This document shows, piece after piece, positions 25,543-33,528 of a DNA stretch of 64,000 bases; the first letter of the stretch is position 1, and each line of letters starts with the position of its first letter. The position numbers and the translations under genes are program-made. Under the pieces are notes generated by a model that was not told the DNA's origin, did no database searches, and saw only the letters and a list, made by a program, of their open reading frames with translations. The DNA lies in contig JAHCLO010000002.1 in assembly GCA_026125285.1 (NCBI GenBank), positions 86,440 through 150,439 of the forward strand, given 5' to 3'. The DNA comes from Verrucomicrobiia bacterium. GTDB lineage: Bacteria; Verrucomicrobiota; Verrucomicrobiia; Limisphaerales; JADLHS01.

Positions 25543-28182
25543 TCACTTCAAATACTTGTCCAGCGCCTTCATCGTCTGATCGAGGCAATACTTGATGTAG
25601 TAATCCGGCTTCTCCGGATCGGCTTCCTTCTCCAGCGCTTCGAGCGCGACTTCTGCTGCGCGGGCGGTGGTGAAAAAGCTGCACGCGCGGACGGCTTCCA
25701 ATCGCACGCGCGGATGGTCGTCGCGCGCCTGGACGGCCAGCAACCCAAGTGGGTCGTTCACCCGGTCGCGCCAGTAACAGAGGACGCGGGTGGCGGCGGC
25801 GCGGGCGCGGTAGTCCGGTGAACGGAGCATGCGCTTGAGCAAATCCTCGTTCACGATGTTGTGCCACTGATGCACCCAAAGCGCCTCCATCATCTGGTGT
25901 TCGTAGTTCGGGTCATTGGCATCAAGCGCCGAAATCCATTTCTTTAGCGCAGCAATGACCTTGAGACTTTCGTGTTTGCCCAGTTCGATCTTGGCTCGTG
26001 TGCGGACATCGTCCTCCGGTTCCTTGAGGAGGTTCAGCAACTTCTCCACCGGCTCGCCGTAAACCTTCGTCGGTTGGAGCAGCGGCCGGCCTTCGTAAGT
26101 GATGCGGTAGATGCGCCCATTTTGGTGATCGCGATGCGGGTCGCGAATGTGATGTTGCATGTGACCGATCAACTGTTGCGCCCAATCGAGGAAGTAAATC
26201 GAACCGTCCGGGGCGACGCCCACACCCACCGGTCGAAAGTTTGGATCATCGGACTTCACCAGGTCCGTCAGCGTTTCGCCTTTCAGGCCGGCCCCGTCTT
26301 CGCTCACTTTCACGCGATAGATGCCCTGAAAGCCAATCACGTTGCAGTTCAGGAAATTGCCCTGGAAGTCCTCCGGAAAATGCCGGCTGGTGAGGAGCGC
26401 GGTACCGGCACAGGGCCGCGACGGCTGCGTCCAGAACTTGCGCATGCCCGGATGCTTGGCCGGATAATCGAGATAACCGCTGAAGGCCGGGCCAAAGTAA
26501 TTCTCGTTGCCGGTGGCGTCGGTGATGATGTCATTGCCCCAACGATCGAATACGCGCCCATGCGGATTTGCAAAGCCGTAGGGCACGTAGCGTTCAAACT
26601 TGTGGGTGAGCGGTTCGTAACGATAGATGCAGCCGTCGTTGTTGCGCACCGGGCCAATTGCCGTTTCCACCTGGGTGCGATGGAAGACGCCATCGCTGAG
26701 ATACGTCGCTCCGCCGGGATCGAGCACCAACGAGTTGGCCGTGTGATGCGAGTCCGCCGAATCCAGGCCCATGAGCACACGCTCCTTCCAATCCGCCTTG
26801 CCGTCGCCGTTGGTGTCGCGCACAAACCAAAGATCGGGCGCTTGCACCACCAACACGCCATCCTTGAAGAACTGGAAGCCCGTCGGGCAATTCAGATCAT
26901 CGAGGAACGTCGTCACCTTGTCGGCCTTGCCATCGTTGTTCGTGTCCTCCAACACCAGCAGCTTGTCGCCGATGGTGCTGGTGGGGGTGCGTTCGGGATA
27001 ACTCGGCCACACGGCGACCCAGAGCCGGCCTCGCGTGTCGAAGGCCATCTGCACCGGATTAACGAGTTCGGGAAACTCAGCTTCGCTGGCAAACAGATTC
27101 ACCTTGCAGCCTTCCGCCAGTTTCATGCGCTGGATGGCCTGCTCCGCGTTGAGATAGGGTTGCACGTCCGGTTTGTTGGACTGAATGATGTCCAGCGGTG
27201 GCAGGTTCGAATCGTCCACTTTGAGATCGCCGCCTTTGGCCACCGCCCAGACTCGCCGGTCGCGGTTGGCGGTCTTCACGTCGCGTTGCGACATTTCCTG
27301 CTGCATGATGTCGTAATTGGTGATCTTGGGGCTGCCCGCGCCAGCCTTGGGGAATTCGAGCTTGGAGCGCCCGCCATAAACATTGTAACCGTCCACCGTG
27401 CGATAGCGCGCGTGCCACTCGACATTCTTCTCGAGCACGGCCGCGCGGAGTTTCTCCAAGTCACCGCGCGGCGCGGGTTCGCCGAACAGCGCGCGAAAGA
27501 TCTCCGGCGCCAGCGCTTGATCGCCGGCTTCGGTAAGATGCAGCGTGTTGAACGTGAGCGAATGTCCTTGGTTGGCTACCTGTGCGTAAAGCCGCTGTGA
27601 AATCACGAAGAGATCCACGAACGGCACGCCATTGGCCTTGGCAACTTCCGCCATCGCGGCGGAATACTTCTTCAGGTTTTCGTTGTTGCCCGCCGGATCG
27701 GGGAGATTGGCGTCGTTGATCTTTTCATTGGCCAGCGGCGAGAACAGCACCAGGCGCGGCGCGCCCTTGCCGCTGTAATTCTTTGCCTTGGTGTCCTTCA
27801 GGAACTTGTCGAGGTCTTGCTTGAACCTGGCGAGGCCCGCGTCGCCTTTGAACGATTCATTGAAACCAAAAAAAACGAGGATGACGTCCGCCTTGGTCCG
27901 TGTGAGCCAATCATCCGGCGACCCGAAATTCTCCGAACGATGACGGAACGCGACTTCATCGCCGGCCACCGCGAGATTGCGGAACACGAGTTCGTGCTGC
28001 GGGTGCTTCGCGTGAATCAGCGTTTCCAGCCAGCCATGATGCTGCATCCGGTCAGCGAGGGCATTACCGATGAGGCAAACATGGTCGCCCGGCTTCAGTT
28101 CCAGCGCCGCGGCATCCACCCGCGCGGGCTTCACGACGACGAGCGACAAAACAAGGGCAAACAATAGGCGAAATGGCTTCAT
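25543..28182 (-). CDS. SGNH hydrolase fused to PVC-type dehydrogenase domain with HEAT repeats
   Basis: An 879-residue exported protein with signal peptide FRLLFALVLSLVVVKPARVDA. The first ~270 residues are an SGNH/GDSL-type hydrolase domain (GDHVCLIGNALADRM, ILVFFGFNESFKG, LFSPLANEKI, NTLHLTEAGDQAL). Then comes the Planctomycete/Verrucomicrobial 'membrane-bound dehydrogenase' beta-propeller (GCKVNLFASEAEFPELVNPV, GRLWVAVWPSYPE, VLEDTNNDGKADKVTTF, PVGVGVAPDGSIYFLDW), and C-terminal HEAT-like helices. Many relatives carry a C-terminal cytochrome c; I see no CxxCH here. SGNH enzymes deacetylate or hydrolyse esters on polysaccharides. ATG at 28182 was chosen because it opens the signal peptide; the frame extends further to 28326. 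It is a single gene on the minus strand. Confidence 0.82.
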   Translation of the reverse strand: MKPFRLLFALVLSLVVVKPARVDAAALELKPGDHVCLIGNALADRMQHHGWLETLIHAKHPQHELVFRNLAVAGDEVAFRHRSENFGSPDDWLTRTKADVILVFFGFNESFKGDAGLARFKQDLDKFLKDTKAKNYSGKGAPRLVLFSPLANEKINDANLPDPAGNNENLKKYSAAMAEVAKANGVPFVDLFVISQRLYAQVANQGHSLTFNTLHLTEAGDQALAPEIFRALFGEPAPRGDLEKLRAAVLEKNVEWHARYRTVDGYNVYGGRSKLEFPKAGAGSPKITNYDIMQQEMSQRDVKTANRDRRVWAVAKGGDLKVDDSNLPPLDIIQSNKPDVQPYLNAEQAIQRMKLAEGCKVNLFASEAEFPELVNPVQMAFDTRGRLWVAVWPSYPERTPTSTIGDKLLVLEDTNNDGKADKVTTFLDDLNCPTGFQFFKDGVLVVQAPDLWFVRDTNGDGKADWKERVLMGLDSADSHHTANSLVLDPGGATYLSDGVFHRTQVETAIGPVRNNDGCIYRYEPLTHKFERYVPYGFANPHGRVFDRWGNDIITDATGNENYFGPAFSGYLDYPAKHPGMRKFWTQPSRPCAGTALLTSRHFPEDFQGNFLNCNVIGFQGIYRVKVSEDGAGLKGETLTDLVKSDDPNFRPVGVGVAPDGSIYFLDWAQQLIGHMQHHIRDPHRDHQNGRIYRITYEGRPLLQPTKVYGEPVEKLLNLLKEPEDDVRTRAKIELGKHESLKVIAALKKWISALDANDPNYEHQMMEALWVHQWHNIVNEDLLKRMLRSPDYRARAAATRVLCYWRDRVNDPLGLLAVQARDDHPRVRLEAVRACSFFTTARAAEVALEALEKEADPEKPDYYIKYCLDQTMKALDKYLK

Positions 28183-28396
28183 TGGGAGCAGAGGCTTAGG
28201 AGAAAAACGACGGACCGCAACAGAAAAGTTTTCTGGAGTGCGAGCGACCGCCAAATTCATCCGCGCTGAGAACTGACAAGCGACAATATGGACGCCGCCG
28301 CGTTCGCCCAGATGGGGATTACACAATTCCCTTCAAATTGTTCTTCCCTGTTCGCGCATTTGGATGATGATACGGCAACAAAACGAAAGGCAACCT

Positions 28397-29479
28397 ATGG
28401 GTTTGATGAACTACCTCAAAACGCAGTTCCTGGAAATCATCCAGTGGCAGGACGATTCGCGCGACACCATCTCGTGGCGCTTCCCGGACGAGGACAAGGA
28501 AATCAAACGCGGCGCGCAGTTGATCGTCCGTGAATCGCAGGTGGCGCAGTTCATTTATCTTGGCCAGTTCGGCGACACATTTGGCCCGGGTAAACATTAT
28601 CTCACCACGGACAATCTGCCGATTCTCGCCACGCTCAAGGGCTGGAAATACGGCTTTGAATCGCCTTTCAAGGCGGACGTGTATTTCGTCAACACGCGGC
28701 TGTTCACCGGCAACAAGTGGGGCACGGCCAATCCCATCATGTTACGTGATCAGGATTTTGGCATCGTGCGGGCGCGCGCCTACGGCATCTACGATTTCAA
28801 GGTCGTGGACGTGAAGACGTTCCTCAAGGAAGTCGCCGGCACAGACCATCAGTTCCGGCTGGACGAATTTGCCGACACCATGCGCTCGCGCATTGTCAGC
28901 GTGTTTACCGACGCGCTGGCTTCCGCCAAAGTGCCGGTGCTCGACGTAGCGGCACGCTACTCCGAGCTCGGTACGGCGTTATTGCCGCTGATCAATCCAG
29001 AAGTGACCACTAAGTATGGGTTGGAGATCACGAGCTTCATCGTCGAGAACGTGTCCGTGCCCCCGGAAGTGGAACAGGCGATTGACAAGCGCAGCAGCAT
29101 GGCGGCGATTGGCAACCTGAACGATTACGTGAAATTCCAAATGGCCGAGGCGATGACCAAGGGCGGCGGCGAAGCCGGTGGCATGGCCGGCATGGGCGCG
29201 GGACTGGGCGCTGGTCTCGCGATGGGCCAACAGATGATGGCCGCGATGAGTGGGCAGCAAACCACGCCGGCCGTCGCCCCAGCGGGCGCAGTGCCGCCAC
29301 CGATTCCGGCAGCAGGTGGAATTCCGGAACTATTGGGCGTGGCTGACGTGGCACAATCCCTAGGCGTCAGCGAAGCCGACGTATTGACGACGCTGGAGTC
29401 CGGCGAACTCAAGGGCAAGAAGATTGGCTCAACCTGGCGCGTGACGCGGGCAGCGTTGGATGAGTTTCTGACATCTTAG
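28397..29479 (+). CDS. SPFH-domain protein (YdjI type) with C-terminal HTH domain
   Basis: A 360-residue cytosolic protein. The SPFH/virion-core-like domain covers residues ~1-240 (DTISWRFPDEDKEIKRGAQL, FGPGKHYLTTDNLP, GIVRARAYGIYDFKV, EITSFIVENVSVPPEVEQAI). A Gly/Met/Ala-rich linker follows (GGEAGGMAGMGAGLG). The last ~45 residues read LLGVADVAQSLGVSEADVLT, then GKKIGSTWRVTRAALDEFL, the excisionase/MerR-like HTH_17 fold. YdjI-type SPFH proteins are usually co-encoded with zinc-ribbon membrane proteins. Here a small membrane protein and such a zinc-ribbon gene follow, although an inserted cassette separates them. ATG at 28397 (MGLMNYLK) is the start that matches the family. Confidence 0.85.
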   Translation: MGLMNYLKTQFLEIIQWQDDSRDTISWRFPDEDKEIKRGAQLIVRESQVAQFIYLGQFGDTFGPGKHYLTTDNLPILATLKGWKYGFESPFKADVYFVNTRLFTGNKWGTANPIMLRDQDFGIVRARAYGIYDFKVVDVKTFLKEVAGTDHQFRLDEFADTMRSRIVSVFTDALASAKVPVLDVAARYSELGTALLPLINPEVTTKYGLEITSFIVENVSVPPEVEQAIDKRSSMAAIGNLNDYVKFQMAEAMTKGGGEAGGMAGMGAGLGAGLAMGQQMMAAMSGQQTTPAVAPAGAVPPPIPAAGGIPELLGVADVAQSLGVSEADVLTTLESGELKGKKIGSTWRVTRAALDEFLTS

Positions 29480-29497
29480 CCGTCGTTTATTCATCCC

Positions 29498-29644
29498 ATG
29501 CTCGATGATCAGCTTCAAAGAAGCGTGGAGCACGGCGAAAGACGAGTTCGCCGGCTAAATTGGATGTTGGCTGTGTGGGTTTCTTTTGAGGTGGTGTTTC
29601 TCTTTGTTGGGATTTGTTTCGTACTGAAATTGCTGTTGAACTGA
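29498..29644 (+). CDS. Small single-span membrane protein (48 aa)
   Basis: ATG at 29498, 18 bases after the SPFH stop, opens 48 codons ending at TGA 29642-29644. The product has a charged N-terminus (MLDDQLQRSVEHGERRVRRL) and one long hydrophobic helix (WMLAVWVSFEVVFLFVGICF). The amphipathic-then-membrane layout and the tight spacing behind the SPFH gene support a real small gene. The family is not known to me. It may anchor or regulate the SPFH / zinc-ribbon system. Confidence 0.55.
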   Translation: MLDDQLQRSVEHGERRVRRLNWMLAVWVSFEVVFLFVGICFVLKLLLN

Positions 29645-29671
29645 AATTGCGGCAAGTCCAAGAGGTACTCT

Positions 29672-29727
29672 CATGCCCAGAGCCACCACCCAAAAACAAT
29701 TCTCCTGCCCGGCGCGCGGCGCAGCGT
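29672..29727 (+). pseudogene. Orphan 5' end of the zinc-ribbon gene (duplicate)
   Basis: ATG at 29672 begins MPRATTQKQFSCPARGAA, clearly homologous to the start of the gene at 30852 (MPEAIAQQKFSCPACGAA). About 56 bases are alike, with several substitutions including Cys to Arg in the first CxxC. It breaks off where a family D repeat begins. It is probably the original 5' end of the operon's third gene, separated from its body by the inserted cassette. Confidence 0.65.
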
Positions 29728-29736
29728 GTTGGAGTT

Positions 29737-29812
29737 GTCAGAGGAATGATCGTCAGGGGAATTATTTTGGGCAGTGCCGCTTTCCCATTCCTCTGACAAT
29801 CATTCCCCTGAC
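29737..29812. repeat. Family D palindromic repeat (left of the GxxExxY cassette)
   Basis: GTCAGAGGAAT and GTCAGGGGAAT on the left; ATTCCTCTGAC and ATTCCCCTGAC on the right. Each left arm has a perfect 11-base complement, in alternating order. It lies between the orphan zinc-ribbon 5' end and the GxxExxY gene. Confidence 0.8.
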
Positions 29813-29835
29813 ATCACTCCTTATCCCCTGATGTC

Positions 29836-30645
29836 ATGCCCATTCACTGCCAAGCAAACCTCAGGTCGCTGACCGCCGACGAGTTTGACGCGCTCGACTA
29901 CCGCGTGATGGGCCATGCTTACGCGAGTCAGAATGATTTGGGCCGCCTCTGCGACGAGTGCGCGTACGAGGCCGACATGAAAGCGCGCCTGCTCGCCGAC
30001 GGTTTCAAGTCCGTTCAAATTCAAGTTCCGCTGACAGTCACGCACGGCGACTTCTCCAAGACCTATCGCCCGGATTTGATCGCCGACGATGCGCTTTACG
30101 AACTGAAGGCCGACGCGAATCTGGCCCGGGAACACGAAGCGCAGTTGTACAACTACATGTTCCTGCTGGGAATCCAACGGGGCAAGCTTCTCAACTTCTG
30201 CGCGCCGAAAGTCCAGGGAAAACTTCTCGCGACCAGCCTGACTCAGCAGGAACGTCGTCGGTTCGTTGAGGTGGGGGATCATTGGTCGGAGTTGTCGCCC
30301 GCTTGCGGGGCGTTGCGCCGCACGATGTTGGCCCTGCTTCAAGACTGGGGTGCATTTCTCGAAGCTGGTTTGTATCAGGAGGCATTGATTCACTTTCTGG
30401 GCGGACTCAGTAACATCGAACGGCGGGTCAATCTGCAACGGAACGGGCTGGATTTGGGCACGCAGCGAATGCTTGTTCACGCGAATGGCGTGGCATTTCG
30501 TTTGACGGCCGTTACTGAAGGCCAGGAGCACGTCGAAGCACATCTGCGACGGTTGCTGGCGCTGACTAAACTCAATGCAATCCAATGGACCAACCTGAAT
30601 CACGCACAGGTTGAGTTCCGAACAATTCTGAAGGCAGGGGAATGA
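29836..30645 (+). CDS. GxxExxY-family protein, long form
   Basis: A 269-residue protein. After ADEFDALDYRVMGHAYASQN comes a GxxExxY-type region (GRLCDECAYEADMKARL), then IQVPLTVTHGDFSKTYRPDL and YELKADANLAREHEAQLYNY, MFLLGIQRGKLLNF. The run RPDL...YELKA gives the D...ExK pattern of PD-(D/E)xK nuclease-like folds, so the core missing in the 5872 gene is present here. The extra ~120 C-terminal residues are unknown. The gene is bracketed by family D repeats; its last codons (AGE-stop) are themselves part of a repeat copy. It sits between a duplicated 5' end and the full copy of the zinc-ribbon gene, as an inserted cassette would. The biochemical role is not established. Confidence 0.7.
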   Translation: MPIHCQANLRSLTADEFDALDYRVMGHAYASQNDLGRLCDECAYEADMKARLLADGFKSVQIQVPLTVTHGDFSKTYRPDLIADDALYELKADANLAREHEAQLYNYMFLLGIQRGKLLNFCAPKVQGKLLATSLTQQERRRFVEVGDHWSELSPACGALRRTMLALLQDWGAFLEAGLYQEALIHFLGGLSNIERRVNLQRNGLDLGTQRMLVHANGVAFRLTAVTEGQEHVEAHLRRLLALTKLNAIQWTNLNHAQVEFRTILKAGE

Positions 30646-30661
30646 ACGGCAGAGGAATATG
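30633..30661. repeat. Family D repeat arm overlapping the GxxExxY stop codon
   Basis: GGCAGGGGAATGAACGGCAG then AGGAATATG. The same GGCAGGGGAAT / GGCAGAGGAAT pair occurs in the neighbouring copies. The TGA stop of the GxxExxY gene (30643-30645) lies inside it. Confidence 0.7.
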
Positions 30662-30737
30662 AAAAGAATCATCTCAAACCGCATCGCCTTGAGGGCTCAT
30701 TCCGTTGCTTTTGTGCTGCTTGCACCCACAATTTCAA

Positions 30738-30844
30738 GGCAGGGGAATATACGGCAAGGGAATGACAAACGGGATTTTTCTAGACAAGATTCCTCTGCCG
30801 TTCATTCCCTTGCCTTTATTCCCCTGACCAACATTCCTCTGTCC
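30738..30844. repeat. Family D palindromic repeat (right of the GxxExxY cassette)
   Basis: GGCAGGGGAAT and CGGCAAGGGAAT face ATTCCTCTGCCG, CATTCCCTTGCC, ATTCCCCTGAC and ATTCCTCTGTCC across an ~25-base centre. It ends eight bases before the zinc-ribbon ATG and so forms that gene's 5' leader. Confidence 0.8.
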
Positions 30845-30851
30845 ACTTCCC

Positions 30852-31961
30852 ATGCCTGAAGCCATTGCCCAACAGAAGTTCTCCTGCCCGGCGTGCGGGG
30901 CGGCGGCGGAATGGAATCCTGCCAAGCAATCGCTCGTCTGCCCGTTCTGCGGCACGACTTCGCCGGCGCAATTGGAACTCAGCGCCACGGGCGAACAGGT
31001 CATCAAGGAACATGATCTGGTCGCGGCGATTCGCAACTTACCCGAGGATAAACGCGGCTGGCAGGCGAAAAAGACTTCCGTCAAATGCCAGAGTTGCCAG
31101 GCCATCTCGGTGTTCGATCCGGAACGCGTCGGGCAACGCTGCGATTTCTGCGGTTCGGCGGCGCTCGTGCCGTACGAGGAAATCAAAGAAGCGTTCAGTC
31201 CGGAGAGCCTGCTGCCCAAACGCATCAGCGAAACGCAGATCCGCGAAGCCATGCGCCGCTGGTATGGCAGCCGTTGGTTTGCGCCGAACAAGCTGAAGCA
31301 CGCGGCGCTCACGGACACGGTGAAGGGGCTTTACATTCCCTACTGGACGTTTGACGCGCAGGTACACGCGGATTGGACCGCCGAGTCCGGCTATTACTAC
31401 TACGAGACGGAGAGCTACACGGACGCCCAAGGCAAACGCCAGACGCGCCAAGTGCGGAAGATTCGCTGGCAATGGTCCTCCGGCGCGCTGGATCATTTCT
31501 TCGATGACGAACTCGTGCCCGCTTCGCGCGGCGTGCGACCGGATTTGCTGCGCAAGGTCGAGCCGTTTCCGACCAAGGAACTGACGCCCTACAACGCTGG
31601 CTATCTTTCTGGCTGGGTGGTGGAGCGTTACCAGATTGATCTCGTAAGCGCCGCCAAACACGCGCGCGAAGTCATGGAGCGGAAGGTGTATTCCATGTGC
31701 GCTTCACAAGTGCCGGGCGACACGCACCGCAACTTGAACGTGCGAACGCAGTACACCCGCCAGACCTTCAAGCACATTCTGGTGCCGGTATGGTTGCTCA
31801 CTTACAACTACGGCCCGCGCGCGTTTCAGGTGGTGATCAACGGGTTCACGGGCACCATCGCGGGGCAGTATCCCAAGAGTTGGGTGAAGATTCTTCTGCT
31901 CGTGCTGTTCGTAGTGGTGGTGGCGGCGGCCGGGGTCGCGCTGATTGCGGCCAATCGGTGA
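30852..31961 (+). CDS. Zinc-ribbon membrane protein (SPFH partner type)
   Basis: A 369-residue protein with two zinc ribbons: FSCPACGAAAEWNP...LVCPFCG (residues ~10-34) and VKCQSCQAISVFDP...RCDFCG (~78-101). A middle domain follows (YIPYWTFDAQVHADWTAESG, YYYYETESY). The C-terminus is one transmembrane helix (ILLLVLFVVVVAAAGVALIA). Proteins of this kind are found beside YdjI-type SPFH proteins, as originally here. The cassette at 29737-30844 now separates them and supplies a new leader. Its role is inferred to be in a membrane-stress or envelope complex with SPFH. Confidence 0.75.
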   Translation: MPEAIAQQKFSCPACGAAAEWNPAKQSLVCPFCGTTSPAQLELSATGEQVIKEHDLVAAIRNLPEDKRGWQAKKTSVKCQSCQAISVFDPERVGQRCDFCGSAALVPYEEIKEAFSPESLLPKRISETQIREAMRRWYGSRWFAPNKLKHAALTDTVKGLYIPYWTFDAQVHADWTAESGYYYYETESYTDAQGKRQTRQVRKIRWQWSSGALDHFFDDELVPASRGVRPDLLRKVEPFPTKELTPYNAGYLSGWVVERYQIDLVSAAKHAREVMERKVYSMCASQVPGDTHRNLNVRTQYTRQTFKHILVPVWLLTYNYGPRAFQVVINGFTGTIAGQYPKSWVKILLLVLFVVVVAAAGVALIAANR

Positions 31962-32065
31962 GGAGCTAACGCCAACCAGCCCGGAGACCCGTGTCGCGAC
32001 TTGTCATCAATTTACACGACTGACGGGGACTTGACCTGGCCCGGCGACGGGCGTTTGCTGGGGGC

Positions 32066-33412
32066 ATGTTGAAACCATTTCACATTTCCCGTCGCCGCTT
32101 CCTGAGCACCTGTGCCGCCACTGCCGCCGCGACGGGATTGCCCGGTTGGTTTGTCCAGCGTGAACTTGCAGCGGCCGAAGCGGTCACCAAGCCGCTGGGG
32201 CCGAACGACCGACCGGGCGTTGCATTGATCGGTTGCGGCGGCATGGGCCGGGGTGACGCGCAAAACGCGAGGCGCTTCGGTGAGATTCTTGCCGTATGCG
32301 ACGTGGATCAAAACCATGCCGAGGCGGCGGCCAAACAATTCACCACCGACGGCAAGACGCCCGCCAAGTATGGCGACTTTCGCCAAGTCATGGAACGGGA
32401 CGACATTCATGTGATCGTGCAAGCCGCGCCGGACCATTGGCACACGCTGATCAACCTGGCCGCTGCGCGAGCAAAGAAGGATGTCTATGGCGAGAAGCCG
32501 CTCACGCACACGATTGATGAGGGCAAGCGTCTGGCCAGCGCCGTGCGTGCATACGGCATCGTGCTGCAAACGGGCACGCAGCAACGGAGTGACCGGAAGT
32601 TTCGCCTCGCCTGCGAATTGGTCCGCAACGGCCGGCTCGGCAAACTGCAACAAGTAACCGTGTATGTGCCGGCAGGCATCCGGGGCGGGCCGTTTCCGCC
32701 GCAAACACCGCCACCCGAATTGAACTGGGATTTCTGGCTCGGCCAGGCGCCGCGCGTGGATTACCTCAAGGAACGCTGCCATGCCAACTTCCGATGGTGG
32801 TGGGATTACTCCGGCGGACCCGTCACGGACTGGGGCGCGCATCACAATGACATCGCGCGCTGGGCCATCGGCCTGGAGGGCCCGACGGAGATTGAGGCGC
32901 GGGTGGTGACGGAGCCGATTCCGAACGGCTACACCACACCGCCGGAATTCGAGGCCACCCTCACCTGGGCGAACGGTGTACGGCAGATTGTGAAAACCAC
33001 CCCGGACGACACTCCGTACGGCGGCGTCATCAAGCCCGATGGCCAGCGCAACGGCATCCGGTTCGAGGGCACGGACGGCTGGCTGTGGGTCAACCGCTCC
33101 GACTTGCGGGCCAGCCAGGAAGGCATCATTGAAACACCTTTGCCCGACAACGCTGCCCGCTTCGAAGTCAGCAACGATCACATGGGCAACTTCTTTGCCT
33201 GCGTGCGCAGCCGGAAGACGCCCATTGCGTCCGTCGAGGAGGGACACCGCTCGGCCAGCGTGGGCCATTTGATTGTCATTGCGCTACGACTTGGCCGAAA
33301 ACTTCAGTGGAATCCCGCCGGGGAGATGTTCACCGGTGAAGGGGCGAAGGAAGCCAATCTCCATGTCGCTCGCGAAATGCGGTCGCCGTACGATTACAGT
33401 TTCGTGAGTTGA
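32066..33412 (+). CDS. TAT-exported GFO/IDH/MocA-family oxidoreductase
   Basis: A 448-residue protein opening with a twin-arginine signal (ISRRRFLSTCAATAAATG). The NAD(P)-binding Rossmann core follows (GVALIGCGGMGRGDAQNARR). The catalytic EKP signature is in VYGEKPLTHTIDEGKRLASA, and the C-terminal domain has WWWDYSGGPVTDWGAHHNDI. This is the exported, cofactor-loaded subfamily abundant in Verrucomicrobiota and Planctomycetes, thought to oxidise or reduce sugars in the periplasm. The substrate is unknown. It stands alone between the zinc-ribbon gene and the purine nucleoside phosphorylase gene. Confidence 0.9.
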   Translation: MLKPFHISRRRFLSTCAATAAATGLPGWFVQRELAAAEAVTKPLGPNDRPGVALIGCGGMGRGDAQNARRFGEILAVCDVDQNHAEAAAKQFTTDGKTPAKYGDFRQVMERDDIHVIVQAAPDHWHTLINLAAARAKKDVYGEKPLTHTIDEGKRLASAVRAYGIVLQTGTQQRSDRKFRLACELVRNGRLGKLQQVTVYVPAGIRGGPFPPQTPPPELNWDFWLGQAPRVDYLKERCHANFRWWWDYSGGPVTDWGAHHNDIARWAIGLEGPTEIEARVVTEPIPNGYTTPPEFEATLTWANGVRQIVKTTPDDTPYGGVIKPDGQRNGIRFEGTDGWLWVNRSDLRASQEGIIETPLPDNAARFEVSNDHMGNFFACVRSRKTPIASVEEGHRSASVGHLIVIALRLGRKLQWNPAGEMFTGEGAKEANLHVAREMRSPYDYSFVS

Positions 33413-33528
33413 ACGACGAGGCGGGCGGGGTCAGGAGGAAACGCAGTTGCTTGCCACCTCGAGCTGTCGCGAACCGCAGGAAGGGTTGGTGCTTGGTTCT
33501 TTGGCGGGGACGCATAAGCTCTCTGCCG

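Noticed and set aside
25972..27600. 542-codon plus-strand ORF opposite the SGNH-dehydrogenase gene
   Set aside because: Antisense shadow rich in Arg, His and Val; the minus strand has the signal peptide and conserved motifs.
30659..30859. 66-codon ORF after the GxxExxY gene
   Set aside because: Its residues (RQGNIRQGNDKRDF...) are translation of family D repeats, not a protein.
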